In this document: in pieces, positions 61,887 through 64,000 of the stretch | How positions within the stretch are numbered: position 1 is the first letter of the stretch | Layout of the letters: the number at the start of each line of letters is the position of its first letter | The notes under the pieces: model-generated | The model's database searches: none | The model's input: only the letters and a program-made list of their open reading frames with translations | What the model was told of the DNA's origin: nothing | NCBI GenBank assembly: GCA_028866715.1 | Contig: JAGWHO010000004.1 | Span: 1 to 64,000, forward strand | Origin: Microcaldota archaeon | GTDB lineage: Archaea > Micrarchaeota > Micrarchaeia > Micrarchaeales > Micrarchaeaceae | DNA length: 64,000 nucleotides | Direction of reading: 5' to 3' | Position numbers and translations under genes: made by a program

Positions 61887-62516
61887 ATGCCGGTAAACCC
61901 TACAAGGATGAACCTTATCAACACCAAGAGGAGCATAAAGCTTGCAAGGAAGGGCCATTCTCTGCTGAAGAGGAAGAGAGAGATACTTGTGATGGAGTTC
62001 CTCGGGCTGCTCAAGAGCTCGACAAAGGACAGGTCATATCTGCAGGAGATGCTGCAGAGGGCGTACAAGAACCTGACGATAGCGTCGACGTACGCTGGCG
62101 ACCTGGAGCTCGAGCAGGCAACCAACTACATAAAGGAGCCGAAGCCGATAAGGGTGACGCTCAAGAACATCATGGGTGTGAGGATACCCGAGATAGAGAG
62201 GAATGTCGAGAGCATCGACATATTGGACAGGGGGTACAGCCTTCTCTCGACGAGCTCCTCGATAGATGATGTATATGAATCGTTCAACGACACGATAAAC
62301 GCAATAGTCGACGTGGCGAAGAGGGAGCAGGGGCTCAAGAGACTCGTGATAGAGGTAGACAAGGTGAAGAGAAGGGTCAATGCGCTTGAGTACGTCGTCA
62401 TGCCGAACCTGTCGAAGAGGTCGAGATACATATCGATGAGGCTCGAGGAGATGGACAGGGACACGTTCTCGGGCCTGAAGCATGTAAAGAAGAGGTTACA
62501 GAATAAGGCAGAATAG
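61887..62516 (+). CDS. atpD: A-type ATP synthase subunit D (central shaft)
   Basis: A 209-residue coiled-coil shaft protein. The N-terminal PTRMNLINTKRSIKLARKGHSLLKRKRE and the C-terminal KRRVNALEYVVMPNLSKR are the conserved paired helices of subunit D. It is the last gene of the operon, one base after atpB stops. The convergent VOC gene ends 88 bases away; no clear terminator hairpin is seen in between, only short T runs. Confidence 0.95.
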   Translation: MPVNPTRMNLINTKRSIKLARKGHSLLKRKREILVMEFLGLLKSSTKDRSYLQEMLQRAYKNLTIASTYAGDLELEQATNYIKEPKPIRVTLKNIMGVRIPEIERNVESIDILDRGYSLLSTSSSIDDVYESFNDTINAIVDVAKREQGLKRLVIEVDKVKRRVNALEYVVMPNLSKRSRYISMRLEEMDRDTFSGLKHVKKRLQNKAE

Positions 62517-62603
62517 AAAAATTACTTTCTAGTTCTAGATTTGTTTATGACGTAATTGGAGCCTAATGGTTCGCCGCCTTGCTCGGGCGATGCCCTTCTT
62601 TCC

Positions 62604-63023
62604 TCACTTCTTTTCAGCGGCAACGAATATCCAATGCCTGTGGAATTTATCATACATTTGGCCATACATCCCAAATGGCATCTGGTGTAGTTCTTGGAAC
62701 CTATCCTTTTCCGCGCCAACTGCGAGCTTGCCAAAGACCGCCTTTACTTCATCATAATTGCCTGTAACAAATATTGCGTACATCTCTCCCAATACTGGTT
62801 CATATTGCGGTGCCGCCATCCAGTCAGTGGCAGATATGTCAATAGCCCCATTTTTTATGTGTGCATTGATAATCCTGTTATGCTTTTCTTCTGGAAACTG
62901 GGCTTTCATTGGCGTATCTGCAAGCTTTGTCAGAGTTAATTCTCCTCCAAGACATTTGTGGTAAAATGCCATAGCCTCGGCACAATTGCCATCAAACAGG
63001 AGAAATGGCGTGGTTTGTAACAT
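62604..63023 (-). CDS. PhnB/VOC-fold protein (glyoxalase-like)
   Basis: A 139-residue protein of the PhnB/3-demethylubiquinone-methyltransferase-like VOC group. LLFDGNCAEAMAFYHKCLGG is the first half-fold and AIDISATDW plus VTGNYDEVKAVFGKL the second; the late FGMYGQMYDKFHRHWIF is a family hallmark. Substrate unknown. It is preceded by a perfect ribosome site and is AT-rich, unlike the leaderless pattern nearby, so it may come from bacteria. It follows the GNAT gene by 30 bases. Confidence 0.88.
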   Translation of the reverse strand: MLQTTPFLLFDGNCAEAMAFYHKCLGGELTLTKLADTPMKAQFPEEKHNRIINAHIKNGAIDISATDWMAAPQYEPVLGEMYAIFVTGNYDEVKAVFGKLAVGAEKDRFQELHQMPFGMYGQMYDKFHRHWIFVAAEKK

Positions 63024-63027
63024 ATTT

Positions 63028-63034
63028 TCACCTC
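63028..63034 (-). promoter_or_regulatory. Strong ribosome binding site of the VOC gene
   Basis: GAGGTGA on the minus strand, four bases before ATG 63023, fully matches the complement of the 16S 3' end. Only the RNHCP gene (51371) shows an equally strong site in this window. Confidence 0.7.
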
Positions 63035-63053
63035 TTTAAACATAAAATTCAAA

Positions 63054-63515
63054 TTATTTAAATTCTCTTAGTAGGAGATGTGCCTCACGCACATATTGTG
63101 CTTCGGAGAACAGTCTTTTCATGCTTGTGCTAAATGGCCATATAGTGGTCATTATGTGGAGATCCTTCTTCCAGGCTATGCGCTTTGTCTCTTTGAGCAG
63201 CGCCTTCCCCACACCTATGCCCCTGTATCTCTTACTAACGTATATCTCGTCAAGGTATATTATTTTCTTGAACGTGAAGAAGTTACTGAATTTGCTCACT
63301 GAAAGATGCGCATATCCGACAACTTTGCCGTCCGCCTCTGCCACAATGAATATCTGATTTCTTTTCCTCATTTCTTTGCGCGCATTCACATTGTCCAGAT
63401 ATCTCTTGCTTACGTATCTGCTCTTGGCTGCGTGGATCCTCCAAAGGTCATGCATCATTCTAGATACGGTTGCCTTGTCCCTGTCCTCCATTGGCCTTAT
63501 CAGGATTTGCGCCAT
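63054..63515 (-). CDS. GNAT family N-acetyltransferase
   Basis: A 153-residue GNAT protein. FIVAEADGKVVGYAHLSV is the central strand, IYLDEIYVSKRYRGIGVGKALL the acetyl-CoA loop (R-x-x-G-x-G), and the late MKRLFSEAQYVREAHLLL the last strand and helix. The acceptor is unknown. It starts two bases after the end of the upstream sugar-nucleotide transferase and is cotranscribed with it. Confidence 0.88.
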   Translation of the reverse strand: MAQILIRPMEDRDKATVSRMMHDLWRIHAAKSRYVSKRYLDNVNARKEMRKRNQIFIVAEADGKVVGYAHLSVSKFSNFFTFKKIIYLDEIYVSKRYRGIGVGKALLKETKRIAWKKDLHIMTTIWPFSTSMKRLFSEAQYVREAHLLLREFK

Positions 63516-63517
63516 GC

Positions 63518-64000
63518 CTAGCCCTGCTTGTGCGCTGCACTGTACTCGTCAAATACCTGTCTGTATATTTCCAGCGTGCCGATGTCGTGCCACTTTCCAC
63601 TGTAAACGTGGCCTTCGACCTCAGTATTTGTAATGAGCCATTCTATGAAATGGCCAATTGCATCGGGGTTCTTTCCGTTGCCAAGATATTCGTTGAACTT
63701 TCCTAGCATCTCCTTCGGTATCACGTAGATACCTGTGCTTATCAGCGTGCTTTTCGGTTCAGGCGGCTTCTCTGCGAAGGCGGTTATTTTAGTTCCGTTT
63801 ATCTCGACAACGCCGAGTTTCTTGGCCAGATCTTTTGATTTGATATCATAAAGCCCAACGACAGGCCTCTTCGTTCTTTCGAAGTGCGATATTATGTCTT
63901 TTATGCTGAAGTCAAATAGGTTATCGCCTGCAATAACGATTATATCGTCCTTTATTCCTGCTTTCTCTATAGCATGTGAAATGCCCTTGACTTGACCGAA
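63518..64000 (-). CDS. Sugar-nucleotide transferase, C-terminal part (5' cut by window edge)
   Basis: The frame runs to the window edge without a start, about 160 residues. IVIAGDNLFDFSIKDI is the metal-binding G-D-N loop, ITAFAEKPPEPKST and ISTGIYVIP follow as in glucose-1-phosphate thymidylyl/uridylyltransferases, and the end KWHDIGTLEIY is the conserved product-side strand. It activates a sugar-1-phosphate for glycan synthesis, so it may feed the lipid-linked glycan pathway. Exact sugar and nucleotide are not known. Confidence 0.85.
   Translation of the reverse strand, partial: FGQVKGISHAIEKAGIKDDIIVIAGDNLFDFSIKDIISHFERTKRPVVGLYDIKSKDLAKKLGVVEINGTKITAFAEKPPEPKSTLISTGIYVIPKEMLGKFNEYLGNGKNPDAIGHFIEWLITNTEVEGHVYSGKWHDIGTLEIYRQVFDEYSAAHKQG

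Noticed and set aside
62522-62734. 70-codon minus-strand frame after atpD
   Set aside because: It overlaps the end of the VOC gene in another frame on the same strand and has no protein-like pattern.
1-64000. CRISPR arrays, rRNA genes, insertion sequences, replication origin
   Set aside because: I saw no regularly spaced repeats, no rRNA-like sequence, no transposase and no origin-type repeat cluster.

Overview
This 64 kb window is tightly packed archaeal chromosome. Archaeal markers are an archaeal-type Trm1, class I CCA-adding enzyme, RFC large subunit, archaeal/eukaryal-type IleRS and TrpRS, a histone-fold protein, RtcB, DUF2070, DUF357, class III signal peptides and a complete A/V-type ATPase operon. 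Gaps are short, many neighbouring genes overlap by a few bases, and no gene-free stretch exceeds 300 bases. The longest gap is about 200 bases (32839-33034) and shows only promoter-like AT tracts. The tandem pilin-like genes sharing the N-terminus QSAMEYLTTYGWA, together with a pyruvate dehydrogenase complex, suggest a DPANN archaeon close to Micrarchaeota (ARMAN type). That placement is inference.

Layout. 1-1022: AT-rich accessory edge with a cut-off unknown gene and a HEPN/DUF4145-like protein. 1048-4441 (minus): sugar-phosphate isomerase, aroD, DUF357, trm1. 4526-8683: coiled-coil protein, Fap7-like kinase, CCA enzyme, tRNA-Ala, DUF167, DUF192, AlkD-like glycosylase. 8686-11823: ileS. 11965-15085: small unknown protein and an ABC-2 exporter. 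15091-16625: acetyltransferase and a predicted zinc peptidase. 16675-23226: pyruvate dehydrogenase region (E1 alpha, E1 beta, E2, flavin-binding protein, HAD phosphatase, E3, alpha/beta hydrolase). 23227-24943: second ABC-2 exporter. 25045-30182: ferredoxin reductase-like and TRP14-like redox pair, HTH regulator, membrane and surface proteins, KaiC-like ATPase. 30219-32838: DHH phosphoesterase and RFC large subunit. 33035-38117: lipid-carrier group (UppS, DUF2070, dolichol-kinase-like, GlcNAc-1-P transferase-like) with a tailed histone-fold gene inside it. 38214-43344: unknown protein, tRNA-Arg, SnoaL-like protein, RtcB, two pilin-like surface proteins, a winged-helix-like protein and a protein with two L12/P1-like domains. 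43346-52669: MsrA/MsrB, methyltransferase, ArsC-like phosphatase, DUF4037, tRNA-Thr, flippase, endonuclease IV, TrpRS, TraB-like and RNHCP proteins, helical unknown. 52810-62516: nine-gene A-ATPase operon (H-I-K-E-C-F-A-B-D), with an intein in the catalytic A subunit. 62604-64000 (minus): VOC protein, acetyltransferase and a cut-off sugar-nucleotide transferase.

How the parts fit. PDH would give acetyl-CoA and NADH. The A-ATPase has a c subunit that looks proton-type. The polyprenyl cluster, flippase and sugar-nucleotide transferase suggest surface glycan synthesis, and several predicted exported proteins carry many N-glycosylation sequons. First genes of transcription units often have a TATA box about 24-35 bases before the start codon, consistent with leaderless mRNA. 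Genes inside operons often carry GTGAT- or GGTG-type ribosome sites a few bases before ATG. None of the three tRNAs encodes CCA, in line with the CCA-adding enzyme present.
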